DNA of 64,000 nucleotides from Corynebacterium propinquum DSM 44285 (GCF_000375525.1 NZ_AQXC01000001.1:310001-374000), one strand, 5' to 3'; counted from the stretch's first letter, positions 10,955-20,231 are shown. The notes: a model not told the origin generated them from the sequence alone. Numbers and translations: made by a program.

Positions 10955-11773
10955 TTAAGCCTGCTCGGAAGAAGCGCCTTCTGCCGATGCTGGATCAGCG
11001 GCGGCAGCAGCTTCTGCGGCATCGCGCTGTTCCTTGTCAGCGGAATCGCCAGCAGATTCCTTAGCGGCAGCCAGCTTACGCTCTTCGCGTGCCTTCTTGC
11101 CTTCTTCGACTGCGTGACCGATGACGCGAGACAGCAACTTGGTAGCGCCGATGGCGTCGTCATTACCCGGGATTGGGAAGTCGACGTCGTCTGGGTCACA
11201 GTTGGTGTCCAGGATGGCAACGATTGGGATGTTGAGCTTGTGAGCCTCAGAAACAGCGATGTGTTCTTTGTTGGTGTCCACGATCCACAGTGCGGAAGGA
11301 GTCTTGGTCATCTCAGAGATACCGCCCAGAACGCGCTCGAGTTTCTCGCGCTCACGGGTCAGGGTCAGAACTTCCTTCTTGGTGCGGCCCTTGTAGCCGT
11401 CCTCAGCCGCATCCATAGCCTGCAGTTCTTTCATGCGGGTCAGACGCTTGGTGACGGTCTGGAAGTTGGTGAGCATACCGCCGAGCCAACGGTGGTTGAC
11501 GTATGGCATGCCGACGCGCTTTGCTTCTTCTTCGACAGCCTCCTGTGCCTGCTTCTTGGTGCCGACAAACAGGATGGTGCCGCCGTGAGCGACGGTTTCC
11601 TTCACGAATTCGTATGCCTCATCGATGAACGTCAGGGTTTGCTGAAGATCGATGATGTAGATGCCGTTGCGATCGGTGAAGATGTGGCGACGCATCTTTG
11701 GGTTCCAGCGACGCGTCTGGTGACCAAAGTGGACACCCGCGTCGAGGAGCTCGCGCATGGTTACAACTGCCAT
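10955..11773 (-). CDS. rpsB: 30S ribosomal protein S2
   Basis: Small-subunit ribosomal protein uS2. It is 272 aa from the ATG at 11773, preceded by AAGGAAG; the open frame runs further upstream, but [20 protein letters not shown] is the family N-terminus. Conserved segments: [30 protein letters not shown]. The C-terminal 35 residues form a low-complexity Ala/Ser/Glu tail, common in actinobacteria. It is transcribed with tsf downstream through an attenuating hairpin. Confidence 0.98.
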   Translation of the reverse strand: MAVVTMRELLDAGVHFGHQTRRWNPKMRRHIFTDRNGIYIIDLQQTLTFIDEAYEFVKETVAHGGTILFVGTKKQAQEAVEEEAKRVGMPYVNHRWLGGMLTNFQTVTKRLTRMKELQAMDAAEDGYKGRTKKEVLTLTREREKLERVLGGISEMTKTPSALWIVDTNKEHIAVSEAHKLNIPIVAILDTNCDPDDVDFPIPGNDDAIGATKLLSRVIGHAVEEGKKAREERKLAAAKESAGDSADKEQRDAAEAAAAADPASAEGASSEQA

Positions 11774-12248
11774 GGTTAGCTTCCTTTTCGGTAGATAGTT
11801 TTGGTTGTTTACGGACGTCACAGGGCCATACCGCTGCGTAGCTGTAGTGCTGTGTTGCAGCGTTATCAGCCCCGTGTTTGTTGCGCAAGGGTTTTTATCC
11901 CTTGCCCTGGCAATGAAGTCCGCCGCCAACACTCCGCTGCGCCTCCACACGATTTAGCACAATCATTGGAGGCTTAGGAGACCACGTCGGCGCCGGTTTT
12001 CCACCACCCTCGGTGCTGTTATGGGATGACGAAAAACTTCATCGCGCGTAGTCAGTGCGCATAACACACACTGCTGAGCGGTATCTTAGGTTAAACAGGC
12101 AGATAACACCAACTTTTTGCGCACGATGTCCCGAAATTATCCACAACTGCGCTTCGTTATGTCACTACTGTAGTCTGCTATCACTTTATCCACAGTCATA
12201 GCGACGCTCCGACGAGTACACATCGCTTTTCCGACATGCTGTGTAACC
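11774..12248. other. Divergent intergenic region rpsB / M23 gene
   Basis: 475 bp without a gene. On the rpsB side the leader holds a 7-bp hairpin (GCAAGGG/CCCTTGC, 11885-11905) about 110 nt before the start codon, possibly an S2 leader structure. On the M23 side two perfect TTATCCACA sequences lie at 12137 and 12186. No coding ORF or tRNA is evident. Confidence 0.6.
12137..12194 (+). promoter_or_regulatory. Two perfect DnaA-box sequences
   Basis: The 9-mer TTATCCACA, the consensus DnaA box, occurs at 12137-12145 and again at 12186-12194 in the same orientation, 49 bp apart. Both lie 55-112 bp upstream of the M23 gene. That the sequences are there is certain; binding by DnaA is an inference. 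Confidence 0.45.
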
Positions 12249-12809
12249 ATGACGAATCTGCCGCCAATCCCTCATCCGCACGCCGCAATTCTTGCCATCG
12301 TGGCTCTGACTTGTTCGCTGCTTGCCGACGTCACGCCGACCGTCCACGCCGCCCCCGCCGAGGTGTCGGAAGAGCTTGCTTCCACGGATTTTGCTGGCGA
12401 TTACGTTGACCCCGGCACCCGCAGCGCCTCCCCATCTCCCGTGTTACAAGGTTTTGACCCGCCCGAGCAGGACTGGTTACCCGGCCACCGCGGGGTCGAT
12501 CTCGACATCGCCATCGGCGCGCCTATCGCCGCAGCCGGTTCTGGCACCGTGCATTTCGCGGGCACGGTAGCGGGCACACCGACTGTGTCGATTAACCACG
12601 ATGGTGGTCTGCGTACCACGTACCAGCCTGTTTTTGCTCGGGTCAGCGCCGGAGATCACGTTATTGCCGGCGAGATCATTGGCACCTTGGCTCCCCCGAT
12701 AAACGGCGAACCTGGCTTGCATTGGGGAGCACGCACTGGCCCGAAAACCTATATCAATCCTTTGGATCTCTTAGATGAGGTAATCATCCGCTTGAAGCCC
12801 TGGGATTAG
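12249..12809 (+). CDS. Secreted M23-family peptidoglycan peptidase-like protein
   Basis: Predicted exported LytM-type protein acting in the cell wall. It is 186 aa. A hydrophobic signal sequence spans about 10-35, ending in VHAAPA. A single M23 domain covers about 60-180. Zinc-ligand pattern visible: HRGVDLD (His and Asp of the HxxxD motif) and the C-terminal LHWGAR, which has one His where classical enzymes have HxH; this reduced form is common in actinobacterial members. Such proteins may be hydrolases or inactive amidase activators, which the sequence does not decide. It stands alone, convergent with xerC and divergent from rpsB. Confidence 0.85.
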   Translation: MTNLPPIPHPHAAILAIVALTCSLLADVTPTVHAAPAEVSEELASTDFAGDYVDPGTRSASPSPVLQGFDPPEQDWLPGHRGVDLDIAIGAPIAAAGSGTVHFAGTVAGTPTVSINHDGGLRTTYQPVFARVSAGDHVIAGEIIGTLAPPINGEPGLHWGARTGPKTYINPLDLLDEVIIRLKPWD

Positions 12810-12864
12810 CGGGGGTTTGCTCGCAAGAAAATTCCGCATCGTTACCACCCCGGGCATCACCCCA

Positions 12865-13860
12865 TCACGCCCGTGGGTGCGCCTGCGCATGCACCTGTTT
12901 GAGTCGTTCGGCAGTCACATGGGTATACCGCTGCGTCGTCTGCAGGGAGGCATGCCCCAGGATTTCTTGCACCACGCGTAGATCGGCCCCGCCTTCTAAT
13001 AAATGCGTCGCTGCTGAGTGGCGTAGGCCGTGCGGGCTTAATGAACTGATTCCGTGCGCCATCCCGGCGCGCTCGACGATTCGTCTTACCTGGCGTTGGT
13101 CTATTCGTTTGCCACGAGCGCCAATGAATAATGCAGGTTCTTGGTGCTGGTTTTTGCTTCCACGGGAGTCGTGATTGGTGTCTGTACCTCTGTGTGCTTT
13201 TTTGAGCACGGCGTGGCGACCGTGTTCGATCCAGGTACTCAATGCGTGCGCGGCGGTACGCCCAAAGGGGACGACGCGTTGCTTGTTTCCCTTACCCGTG
13301 ACTTTGATGGTGCCGCGGTCCACGTCGAGATCTGTAAGGTTGAGCGCGACGAGCTCGGCAACTCGCATGCCGGAGGCATACAGCAATTCGAGGATCGCAG
13401 AATCGCGCTGGCTAAGTGGGTCTGAGCCTGTATCATTGCCTGCTGCTTGCCTTGGTGTCGACGAGACCACATTGGCCGCTTCATCAACAGCCAGCACGGT
13501 AGGCAAGGTATTCGCGGCACTCGGATTGTGCAGTCGGGCAGCAATATCGGCATCTAGATAGCCTTGTCGTTGCGCCCAGGTGGAAAAAGCCCGGGCCGAC
13601 GAAGCCCGGCGCGCAATCGTCGCCCGGGATTTCCCATCACGGACTGCCGTCGCTAGCCATGCGCGTAAGGCGGGCAAGCGGAATTCGGCGAAGGTGGGAA
13701 TATGGGTTGCGAGATCGTACAGGTCGCTGCGGTAACTGCGCACCGTGGCTGGCGAGCGGCCTTGCACAAAGTGTTGATAGTCAGTGAAGTCGTCGATGGC
13801 TTCGTGCAATTGGCTGCGCTGCTTACCTTGGCTGCGCGGTTTCTCTGTGCCCGTGTCCAT
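12865..13860 (-). CDS. xerC: Tyrosine site-specific recombinase XerC
   Basis: Resolves chromosome dimers at dif with XerD. It is 331 aa, a little longer than usual because of an insert rich in Asp/His/Ser at about 222-240. The N-terminal core-binding domain spans about 20-110. Catalytic residues of the C-terminal domain are all visible: Arg166, Lys190, His277, Arg280 (HGLRH), His303 (LGHASLQTT) and Tyr312. It stands next to dprA, the normal actinobacterial place of xerC, which favours XerC over a phage integrase. No att-like repeats were seen around it. Confidence 0.95.
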   Translation of the reverse strand: MDTGTEKPRSQGKQRSQLHEAIDDFTDYQHFVQGRSPATVRSYRSDLYDLATHIPTFAEFRLPALRAWLATAVRDGKSRATIARRASSARAFSTWAQRQGYLDADIAARLHNPSAANTLPTVLAVDEAANVVSSTPRQAAGNDTGSDPLSQRDSAILELLYASGMRVAELVALNLTDLDVDRGTIKVTGKGNKQRVVPFGRTAAHALSTWIEHGRHAVLKKAHRGTDTNHDSRGSKNQHQEPALFIGARGKRIDQRQVRRIVERAGMAHGISSLSPHGLRHSAATHLLEGGADLRVVQEILGHASLQTTQRYTHVTAERLKQVHAQAHPRA

Positions 13861-13906
13861 AGCGGTTGATTATAGGCTGGTACGCGGGCTGGTCCTGTTC
13901 GCGTTG

Positions 13907-15172
13907 TCAGGATGTGCGGCTAAACCGGCCGGCTTCGCGTGTCACAAGCCCGGTTTTGTGGAGTTCCAATAGCAGGTGAACGGCAAGCCCTAGCGGCATT
14001 CCAGCTTCTGTGGCTATTTCTTCGGCTGTCTTCCCTGGAAAACCGTGTGCTGGGGTGCAGTCATAGATGCGGAGTTCATTGCGCGATAGTTTTTGTATTG
14101 GGTCGGGGCTAAATTGCAGTTCATATTGGCCGGTCGCATCAACCTCGCCGATGCTTCCGAGTAATTCGCGTACGTCATCGGCGCTGGTAACCAACTGTGC
14201 TCGACCGTCTTTGAGGAGTTGGTGGCAGCCTAGTGATCCTACTGTGGTTATCGGCCCTGGTACCGCCATCGTGGTTTTACCGAATCCTTCCGCCCAGTGC
14301 ACAGTATTGAGCGCCCCGGAGCGCCAGGCGGCTTCTACTACCACGGTGCCTTCGGTTAATGCCGCAACTAGTCGGTTGCGAGTAAGGAAGCGGTGGCGTT
14401 GTGGCGGCGTTTCTGGTGGGTATTCGGTCACCATCGCCCCGGAATCACCTGCTGCTATGGTCTGAAACAACTTCGTATGAGCGCGCGGGTAGACTTTGTC
14501 TACGCCACAGGCAGTAATGACCATGGTCTTTCCACCCGAAGCCAAAGCAGCTGAGTGTGCTGCGGCATCGATGCCTAGTGCACCTCCGGCGATCACTGTC
14601 CATTGCGCAGGAGAAAGGCCCCGCACTAACTGCTCGGTGGCGGCTTTCCCGTATGCGCTCATCGAACGCGTACCGACAATAGCGACAGATTGCGCCACCA
14701 GTTGCCGAAGGTCCTGTCCGCGCACCCACAAACCATGCGGCGGCGCGCTAGCTCCTGCCCCGCTGCTCGAACCACTCGCTGCACGCGCTGCTCCGAGTTC
14801 AGCAAAGCCAAAGGCTGCGTCAAATGTTTCCGTCGGAAATTCAGCATCGTCCGGGGTGACCAAGCGTGCACCGTAGCGGGTGGCTATTTCCAGGTCTTGT
14901 TCCCACCGGCACCAGTCATGCCGGGCTTCTGTTTGTCCCAACAGGTCGTGCAGCCAGCTCGCCCGTCTGCGAACCCCGCGCGCAATTTCTGTGGCATCTC
15001 TCCCGGCGCGTAAAAGCTGCCAGAGTGGTTGCGATGGCCCCTCGATCGCTCGATTGAGATATGCCCATGCATAGCGTTCAGCATTGTTACCGCTGCTGCT
15101 GGTGCTAGTACTAGTTCTAATGCTGCTGCAGCCGCCGTTATCGCTGGTGTCGTTCATTCCCTCGTGGGTCAT
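13907..15172 (-). CDS. dprA: DNA-processing protein DprA
   Basis: Binds incoming single-stranded DNA and loads RecA in transformation; in non-competent actinobacteria its role is unclear. It is 421 aa. The Rossmann-like DprA domain is at about 115-330, with GTRSMSAYGK and the GGALGIDAAAH nucleotide-binding loop. A C-terminal winged-helix part is at about 360-420. The N-terminus has a Ser/Thr/Asn-rich low-complexity run. The ATG overlaps the yifB stop as ATGA, so the two are translationally coupled. Confidence 0.95.
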   Translation of the reverse strand: MTHEGMNDTSDNGGCSSIRTSTSTSSSGNNAERYAWAYLNRAIEGPSQPLWQLLRAGRDATEIARGVRRRASWLHDLLGQTEARHDWCRWEQDLEIATRYGARLVTPDDAEFPTETFDAAFGFAELGAARAASGSSSGAGASAPPHGLWVRGQDLRQLVAQSVAIVGTRSMSAYGKAATEQLVRGLSPAQWTVIAGGALGIDAAAHSAALASGGKTMVITACGVDKVYPRAHTKLFQTIAAGDSGAMVTEYPPETPPQRHRFLTRNRLVAALTEGTVVVEAAWRSGALNTVHWAEGFGKTTMAVPGPITTVGSLGCHQLLKDGRAQLVTSADDVRELLGSIGEVDATGQYELQFSPDPIQKLSRNELRIYDCTPAHGFPGKTAEEIATEAGMPLGLAVHLLLELHKTGLVTREAGRFSRTS

Positions 15173-16716
15173 ACCGCAAGCTCCTGCTGCGGCTGTGCCA
15201 TCTCACCGCGTATTTCTATGGCCTGGGCAATTTCTTCCAAACCCGGTTGTGCCACACCTGACAAATCACAAAGCGTCCACGCCAATTTTAATACCTTGTC
15301 GACAGCCCGCTGCGTGATATCACCCTGCGCCAAGTGAGCCTGCAACAATGCCATGCCAGCGGAATCGGCTGCGAAATCACGACGTAGCAGCGTCGTAGGC
15401 ACCGAGGCATTAGTGGTGACCGCAATACCTGCTTTCATCCAGCGGTGGGCACTACGCTCGCGCGCTTGGGCCACCGCATCCGCTATTTCTGCCGAACTGC
15501 GCGCATTCTTACTCACCAACGTCGCCGCCTGCGAATGTGTCCGGACAGTCATATCCAACCGATCGCGCATCGGTCCAGACAGATTATTCAAATAGCGCAT
15601 GCGCTCATGCGGTCGACAGCGACACTTCGTGGCATCCTCGGCGGCACACCGGCACGGGTTCGCCGCGAGTACCAGCTGACACCGCGCTGGGAAAATAATT
15701 TCTCGGCGGTTGCGCACGAGCCGCACTTCGCCTTGCTCTAGCGGGGTACGCAAGCTATCGACGATTGCTGCTGGCATTTCCGAAATCTCGTCAAGAAACA
15801 ACACGCCGTGATGCGCCAGGCTCACCGCACCAGGGCGCGGATTTCCAGAGCCACCGCCGAGTAGCCCGGCGCGGGTGATGGAATGGTGTGGGGCGATATA
15901 CGGTGCCTGGGTAATCACCGACCTGGGTGCGCTGCCAGTTCCCAGAACAGAATGCACCGCGCTGACTTCCAGCGCTTGCGAGGTCGTCAGCTCCGGCATG
16001 ATCCCCGGTATGCGCGCAGCCAGCATGGATTTTCCAGAACCTGGTGGACCGATCAATAACAAGTGGTGGCCACCGGTTGCCGCGATTTCTGCTGCGCGGA
16101 TCGCTTCTTCTTGGCCTGCGATATCCGCGAAATCCAACCTCGGAGGCCCCGACCTATCAGGATGATTGGCATAACGGTGGGCGTCGGCAAGCTCTGCTTC
16201 CCCACGCATCCAGTAATACGCGGCGCTCAGCGTGGGTGCGACCAGAACGTTCATGTCATCAAGCAGTGCGGCTTCAGCGGCATTCGCAGGCGGGATAATC
16301 ACGGTGTCAAAACCGAAACGGCGTGCTGCCAACAGCGCTGGTACGATCCCGGCGACCGCATGCACACGCCCGTCCAATCCAAGCTCGCCCAGCACTAAGG
16401 TGGAATCTAAATCCCGATGTTCCAATCGATGCGAACGTTCTGCGGCTTCCAAAATCGCCAGCGCCGTCGGTAAATCAAAATGCGAACCGGACTTCGGCAA
16501 ACCCGCCGGGGACATGGACACCACAATTTTGGTTTTCGGCCAGCCTAATTGCGCGTTTGCTACTGCGGTACGGATACGATCACGTGATTCGTTGACGGCT
16601 GCATCGCCCAACCCGACCACGTGGATGCCCGGGAGCCCGGGCCCAATATTGGCTTCGACGGTAACGATATCGGCATGAACACCAGACAAGGCAACGGTAT
16701 GAGTTTTAGCAAGCAC
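15169..16716 (-). CDS. yifB: YifB/ComM family Mg-chelatase-like AAA ATPase
   Basis: ComM-type helicase implicated in branch migration of heterologous DNA during recombination. It is 515 aa, family length. The N-terminal ChlI-like domain is at about 20-160. The AAA domain has Walker A GPPGSGKSM (about 216-224) and Walker B VLFLDEISEM, and a C-terminal Mg-chelatase subunit domain follows with a Cys-rich segment (NPCRCAAEDATKCRC) typical of the family. GTG start with AGGGGG upstream. It overlaps yraN by 11 bp and dprA by 4 bp: a tightly packed yraN-yifB-dprA operon. Confidence 0.95.
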   Translation of the reverse strand: MLAKTHTVALSGVHADIVTVEANIGPGLPGIHVVGLGDAAVNESRDRIRTAVANAQLGWPKTKIVVSMSPAGLPKSGSHFDLPTALAILEAAERSHRLEHRDLDSTLVLGELGLDGRVHAVAGIVPALLAARRFGFDTVIIPPANAAEAALLDDMNVLVAPTLSAAYYWMRGEAELADAHRYANHPDRSGPPRLDFADIAGQEEAIRAAEIAATGGHHLLLIGPPGSGKSMLAARIPGIMPELTTSQALEVSAVHSVLGTGSAPRSVITQAPYIAPHHSITRAGLLGGGSGNPRPGAVSLAHHGVLFLDEISEMPAAIVDSLRTPLEQGEVRLVRNRREIIFPARCQLVLAANPCRCAAEDATKCRCRPHERMRYLNNLSGPMRDRLDMTVRTHSQAATLVSKNARSSAEIADAVAQARERSAHRWMKAGIAVTTNASVPTTLLRRDFAADSAGMALLQAHLAQGDITQRAVDKVLKLAWTLCDLSGVAQPGLEEIAQAIEIRGEMAQPQQELAV

Positions 16717-17107
16717 CGTGTTCTACCCCCTCGAAAATTTCTACGGCAGCACCTTGTGCTGGATCAACATCAGCTCGAACCACCACAACATCAAAGCGGA
16801 CCGGCCCCAGAAACGAGGGGCGCTGCCAACGCTGTTGCTCACTCAGCCACCGAGCTGCAGCATGACGCATACGCCGCAATTTCTGGGCAGTCACAGCCTC
16901 GGCCGCACCAAATGCGGTACTACTACGAGTTTTTACTTCCACGAAAACAACGGAACCGGGTGGGCCCGCAGTAGGCCGGACAATCAGATCGATTTCACCG
17001 CCGCGGTAATACACATTGCTAGCGACGACCTCATAACCTCGGTTGCGATAAAAATCTTGCGCAATCACTTCGCCGCGTTGGCCCAATTGGCGTGCATGGG
17101 TAGGCAT
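16706..17107 (-). CDS. YraN/UPF0102 endonuclease-fold protein
   Basis: Small protein with a predicted restriction-endonuclease-like fold; biological role unsettled. It is 133 aa from the ATG at 17107, which has GGGGGAG upstream; the frame is open further up, but the family starts just before LGQRGEVIAQDF. Motifs visible: RNRGYEVVASN, GGEIDLIV and VFVEVKTRSS, the E-x-K core typical of the fold. It is the first gene of the yraN-yifB-dprA operon. Confidence 0.92.
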   Translation of the reverse strand: MPTHARQLGQRGEVIAQDFYRNRGYEVVASNVYYRGGEIDLIVRPTAGPPGSVVFVEVKTRSSTAFGAAEAVTAQKLRRMRHAAARWLSEQQRWQRPSFLGPVRFDVVVVRADVDPAQGAAVEIFEGVEHGAC

Positions 17108-17431
17108 GACAAACTCCCCCAACAAAACAGTTGCTGTATCTGAAGCTTTTCCAGATACCGCTAGTTTTCGTCGGCAAGCGCCCCCAAACAAGCAGTATGT
17201 CCGGGAAGTCAACCAAATCTGTGGACTACTTGAGTTATCCACACCCTTAGCGCGCAGAATTTGACAGGGTGCCAGGAGTTGTTCCGAGCCTAGAACCGCC
17301 AGCCACTAGAACCTCCTAGCCCCTAGAAGTCGCGCAACACCCGAGCACGCCTCCGACTGATGGGCGCACGGGAAAGCCCCAGCACACACTCCGTGTACTG
17401 GGGCAAACAACCGCATGGAAAGCTGGGCGAA
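17108..17431. other. Intergenic region yraN / DUF2469
   Basis: 324 bp without a gene. It holds a third perfect TTATCCACA (17235-17243), a cluster of four CTAG tetranucleotides within about 40 bp (about 17290-17325), and the terminator of the DUF2469 transcript. The promoter of the yraN operon should lie here, but I cannot place it with confidence. Confidence 0.5.
17376..17404 (-). terminator. Terminator after DUF2469
   Basis: Inverted repeat GCCCCAG/CTGGGGC extended by a partly paired ACAC/GTGT inner stem, 28 bp past the stop, followed on the minus strand by TTTCCC. Confidence 0.7.
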
Positions 17432-17737
17432 TTACTCTGGCACAATCATATCCGGCTTATCCAGCTCTTCGATGTTGACGTCCTTGTACGTAATGACGCG
17501 GACATAACGCACGAAACGAGCCGCCCGGTACATATCCCACACCCAGGCATCGGACATGCGGACTTCGTAATACACATCGCCACCAGACGTATGCGGGATG
17601 AGTTCAACGGCATTGGCCAGGTAGAACCGCCGCTCAGTTTCAATCACATAGGAGAACTGGCTGACGACATCACGATATTCGCGATACAGGGACAGCTCGA
17701 CTTCCGCTTCGTAGTTGTCCAGTTCTTCTGCGCTCAT
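17432..17737 (-). CDS. DUF2469 family protein
   Basis: 101 aa, highly acidic start MSAEELDNYEAEVEL, then mixed alpha/beta sequence with many aromatic residues (DMYRAARFVRYVRVITYKD). AAGGAG precedes the ATG. It matches the actinobacterial DUF2469 family, which is nearly always found between rnhB and yraN as here. No catalytic or metal motif is visible; function unknown. It is likely the last gene of the lepB-rnhB transcript, with the terminator just downstream. Confidence 0.88.
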   Translation of the reverse strand: MSAEELDNYEAEVELSLYREYRDVVSQFSYVIETERRFYLANAVELIPHTSGGDVYYEVRMSDAWVWDMYRAARFVRYVRVITYKDVNIEELDKPDMIVPE

Positions 17738-17901
17738 CTGCGATTACTCCTTATGCGGGCGACTACCAGGTGTTGGCGAACAATTCGGTCACCAGTCTAA
17801 TCCCGGCACCGCCTTTCACGGCTGCGGCGCACCGGGACTCGTGACATCTGGGTGCTGGCATCTGGGTACTGGCGGCGGGGTGAGTACTGCTGTCGCACAG
17901 G

Positions 17902-18588
17902 TTAGTCGTGCTGGAGCGCTTCCCACTGCGCATGAGCTGCGGCAACGTTCGCATAACTGCGACGATGCTCGGGGCAGGCACCACGTTCTGCAATTGCTTG
18001 GCTGTGCGCTTTGGTGCCATAGCCTTTATGCCCGGCCAAGCCATAGCCTGGGTACCGTTGATCGAGCTCGACCATCAGACGATCCCGGCTGACTTTCGCC
18101 AGCACGCTAGCCGCAGATATACAGCGCGCAGCCGCATCCCCACCAATAATTGGAAGCTGCGGGACAGTGAGGCCCGGGATTTTCATCGCGTCGCTGAGTA
18201 CGTAAGACACCGGTTGCCCCAGCCCTGCCAATGCGCGGCGCATCCCCGAGAGATTCGCGTGTTGAATACCGCTCGCATCAATGCGAGCAGCCGACACATG
18301 CACCACGGTAAAGCTTATAGCCTTGTCAACAATGATATCGAAGAGCTTTTCCCGTTTCGCCGGGGACAGCTTCTTCGAATCCGTCAACGCCGCTAGCTCC
18401 GGCAGAGGCCCGGAAGGCAACACACACGCGGCGATCGTCACCGGCCCACAGCAGGCTCCACGCCCGGCTTCATCAACACCTGCAACCGGGCCGAAGCCGT
18501 GGTCTTCCAAGTGCTGTTCCATCCAGCTGGGATTCCCGTGGAGTTTCGCAGTCGAGTTGCTAGCCGACGATCGCGCGCTACTATTCAT
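17902..18588 (-). CDS. rnhB: Ribonuclease HII
   Basis: Removes ribonucleotides and RNA primers from DNA. It is 228 aa. The family N-terminal motif VAGVDEAGRGACCGPV carries the catalytic Asp39-Glu40; KKLSPAKREKLF, the central GGDAAARCISAASVLAKVSRD and the C-terminal GYGLAGHKGYGT are intact. I chose the ATG at 18588, just behind the lepB stop. An in-frame start at 18618 would overlap lepB by 26 bp. It is downstream of the two signal peptidases, the usual rplS-lepB-rnhB order. Confidence 0.95.
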   Translation of the reverse strand: MNSSARSSASNSTAKLHGNPSWMEQHLEDHGFGPVAGVDEAGRGACCGPVTIAACVLPSGPLPELAALTDSKKLSPAKREKLFDIIVDKAISFTVVHVSAARIDASGIQHANLSGMRRALAGLGQPVSYVLSDAMKIPGLTVPQLPIIGGDAAARCISAASVLAKVSRDRLMVELDQRYPGYGLAGHKGYGTKAHSQAIAERGACPEHRRSYANVAAAHAQWEALQHD

Positions 18589-18592
18589 GCGG

Positions 18593-19333
18593 TTATTCCA
18601 CCCCGCCAAACCGAGCAAGCGGCAAAATTATCCCGCGGACTTTCCCGATGAAATTCTCTACCGGAACCGTGCCCTGGTATGGATCACCGAGATAGGCCCG
18701 CGAATCCAGCGAATTAGTACGGTTATCCCCCATCACCCATACGTGCCCGTCCGGCACGGTCACGGGACCGAAATAATCTCCGCCGCATTCTGGCGCGCCA
18801 CCCGGCCCGTCGACACGATGCGTAGGTGGATTCGCAATATACGGTTCAACCAACGCCACGCCGTCGACAAGCACCCCCGGATCACCTGGCATGCACTGCA
18901 CAGTTTGGCCTGACGTGGCGATGACACGTTTCACAAAACTATTCGCGTCCGGAGCCACCAATCCAATCGCTGCTCCGGCATTCTGGAGCCCCCGGACGAA
19001 TCGATTATCACTACGTGGGGAGGAAAAACCTGCCTGCCAGGAATCCGTGCCATCGAACACTGCCACCTCACCGGGTTGTGGCTCACCTAATCGATAAGCC
19101 AGCTTGTCGACGATGATGCGGTCGTTGCTTTCCGCGCAGTCCGTACACCCCTGCAGCGTGGGTTCCATCGACGCCGACGGCACGACATAAAACCTGCCGA
19201 CGAACGCCTGCACCGCAGCCAGCACGCCGAAAGTCACAACAGCAGTAGCGAGGATGATCCGCCACCGCCACAAACTCGTAACATCAGTGCCCGCATCGGG
19301 TGAGTCGGTGCTATTGCTGAATATCCGGGTCAT
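18593..19333 (-). CDS. lepB: Signal peptidase I (downstream paralogue)
   Basis: Cleaves Sec/Tat signal peptides at the outer face of the membrane. It is 246 aa from the ATG at 19333. One N-terminal transmembrane helix spans about 24-46, then box B SASMEPT with catalytic Ser55, then box D VKRVIATSGQ with the Lys135 general base, then GDNRTNSLDSR. It overlaps the preceding signal peptidase gene by 23 bp and the stop lies 4 bp before rnhB. It is a close paralogue of its neighbour; an extra Cys pair (GCTDC) after box B is shared by both copies (GCPEC). Confidence 0.95.
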   Translation of the reverse strand: MTRIFSNSTDSPDAGTDVTSLWRWRIILATAVVTFGVLAAVQAFVGRFYVVPSASMEPTLQGCTDCAESNDRIIVDKLAYRLGEPQPGEVAVFDGTDSWQAGFSSPRSDNRFVRGLQNAGAAIGLVAPDANSFVKRVIATSGQTVQCMPGDPGVLVDGVALVEPYIANPPTHRVDGPGGAPECGGDYFGPVTVPDGHVWVMGDNRTNSLDSRAYLGDPYQGTVPVENFIGKVRGIILPLARFGGVE

Positions 19334-20156
19334 CGATACCGCCAAAGCGGTTAAACGGGAAGAAGACAAACTGCGCTTTGCCGCGGATATTTTCCGCAGG
19401 AATCGTGCCGTGGCGGTCATCAAACATATGCGCCCGGGAATCCGCCGAGTTGGTGCGGTTATCACCCATCATGAAATAGGAATCTTCCGGGACCTCGATC
19501 GGCCCGAAATATGGGCCGCCACAGGCCTGCGAGCCTGCGCTCTCATCGATCGGATACTGTGGCGGGGTTTGGATATATGACTGGTCGATCGGTTTCCCAT
19601 CAACCATCACAGCCGCATCGCCTTCCTGACACGACACGGTCTGCCCACCAGTGGCGATAATGCGTTTGACCAAGGTGTTTTCATCCGGAGCCGCCAACCC
19701 CACCAACGATAAACCATCCTGAATGCGAGCAAGCAACGCGTTATCAGAACGCGGCGATTGGTACATCCCAGCCCACGACGGCGTGCCTTCAAACACCACG
19801 ACATCGCCTGGCTGTGGGTCCGAGAAATAATAGCTGACCTTTTCCACAAAGATCCGGTCATCGGTACATTCCGGGCAGCCGTGCAAGGTGGGTTCCATAG
19901 AGGCTGAAGGAATTACGTACTGGCGTCCAATCAGGTTTTGAAAAAGGCCGACTACAACCAGCACCACCAGTACCGTCAGGACGGTTTCCGCCCACGCCGG
20001 CAGGCGGGGCTTGCGGTCATCTTCCAGGTCCTCCGCGTGCGCGTTGGATTCGTCGTCTGCAGCCGTGTCGTTAACGGGTTGCACGCCAGCATCACCAGCA
20101 TCCAGTGCATCGACGGACTCAGCATCATCTCCAGGACGGTTTTCTTGGCTAGTCAC
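19311..20156 (-). CDS. lepB: Signal peptidase I (upstream paralogue)
   Basis: 281 aa, GTG start with AAGGTG upstream. It differs from its neighbour by an acidic cytoplasmic N-terminal tail of about 50 residues before the transmembrane helix (about 55-75). Box B SASMEPT has Ser86, box D VKRIIATGGQ has Lys164, and GDNRTNSADSR follows. It follows rplS by 127 bp containing the rplS terminator. Two adjacent type I signal peptidases are unusual for the genus neighbourhood as I know it; both copies retain the complete Ser/Lys dyad, so both are probably active. Confidence 0.95.
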   Translation of the reverse strand: MTSQENRPGDDAESVDALDAGDAGVQPVNDTAADDESNAHAEDLEDDRKPRLPAWAETVLTVLVVLVVVGLFQNLIGRQYVIPSASMEPTLHGCPECTDDRIFVEKVSYYFSDPQPGDVVVFEGTPSWAGMYQSPRSDNALLARIQDGLSLVGLAAPDENTLVKRIIATGGQTVSCQEGDAAVMVDGKPIDQSYIQTPPQYPIDESAGSQACGGPYFGPIEVPEDSYFMMGDNRTNSADSRAHMFDDRHGTIPAENIRGKAQFVFFPFNRFGGIDDPDIQQ

Positions 20157-20231
20157 GGATTACACCTTAGCAGCGGGAAATAAGCAGTGCGCCAGCACTA
20201 CAGCGGGGCTGCGAACCGTAGCTACACAAAA

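Noticed and set aside
10415..11779. 454-aa open frame on the plus strand
   Set aside because: It is the exact antisense of tsf and rpsB, crosses their intergenic terminator, and has no domain or ribosome-binding site; a by-product of GC-rich codon use.
12080..12100. DtxR box (TTAGGTTA...)
   Set aside because: Only the left half matches the 19-bp consensus; the right half diverges.
12865..13860. Phage integrase marking an island
   Set aside because: Position beside dprA and the complete Xer motif set favour chromosomal XerC; no att repeats, tRNA or phage genes nearby.
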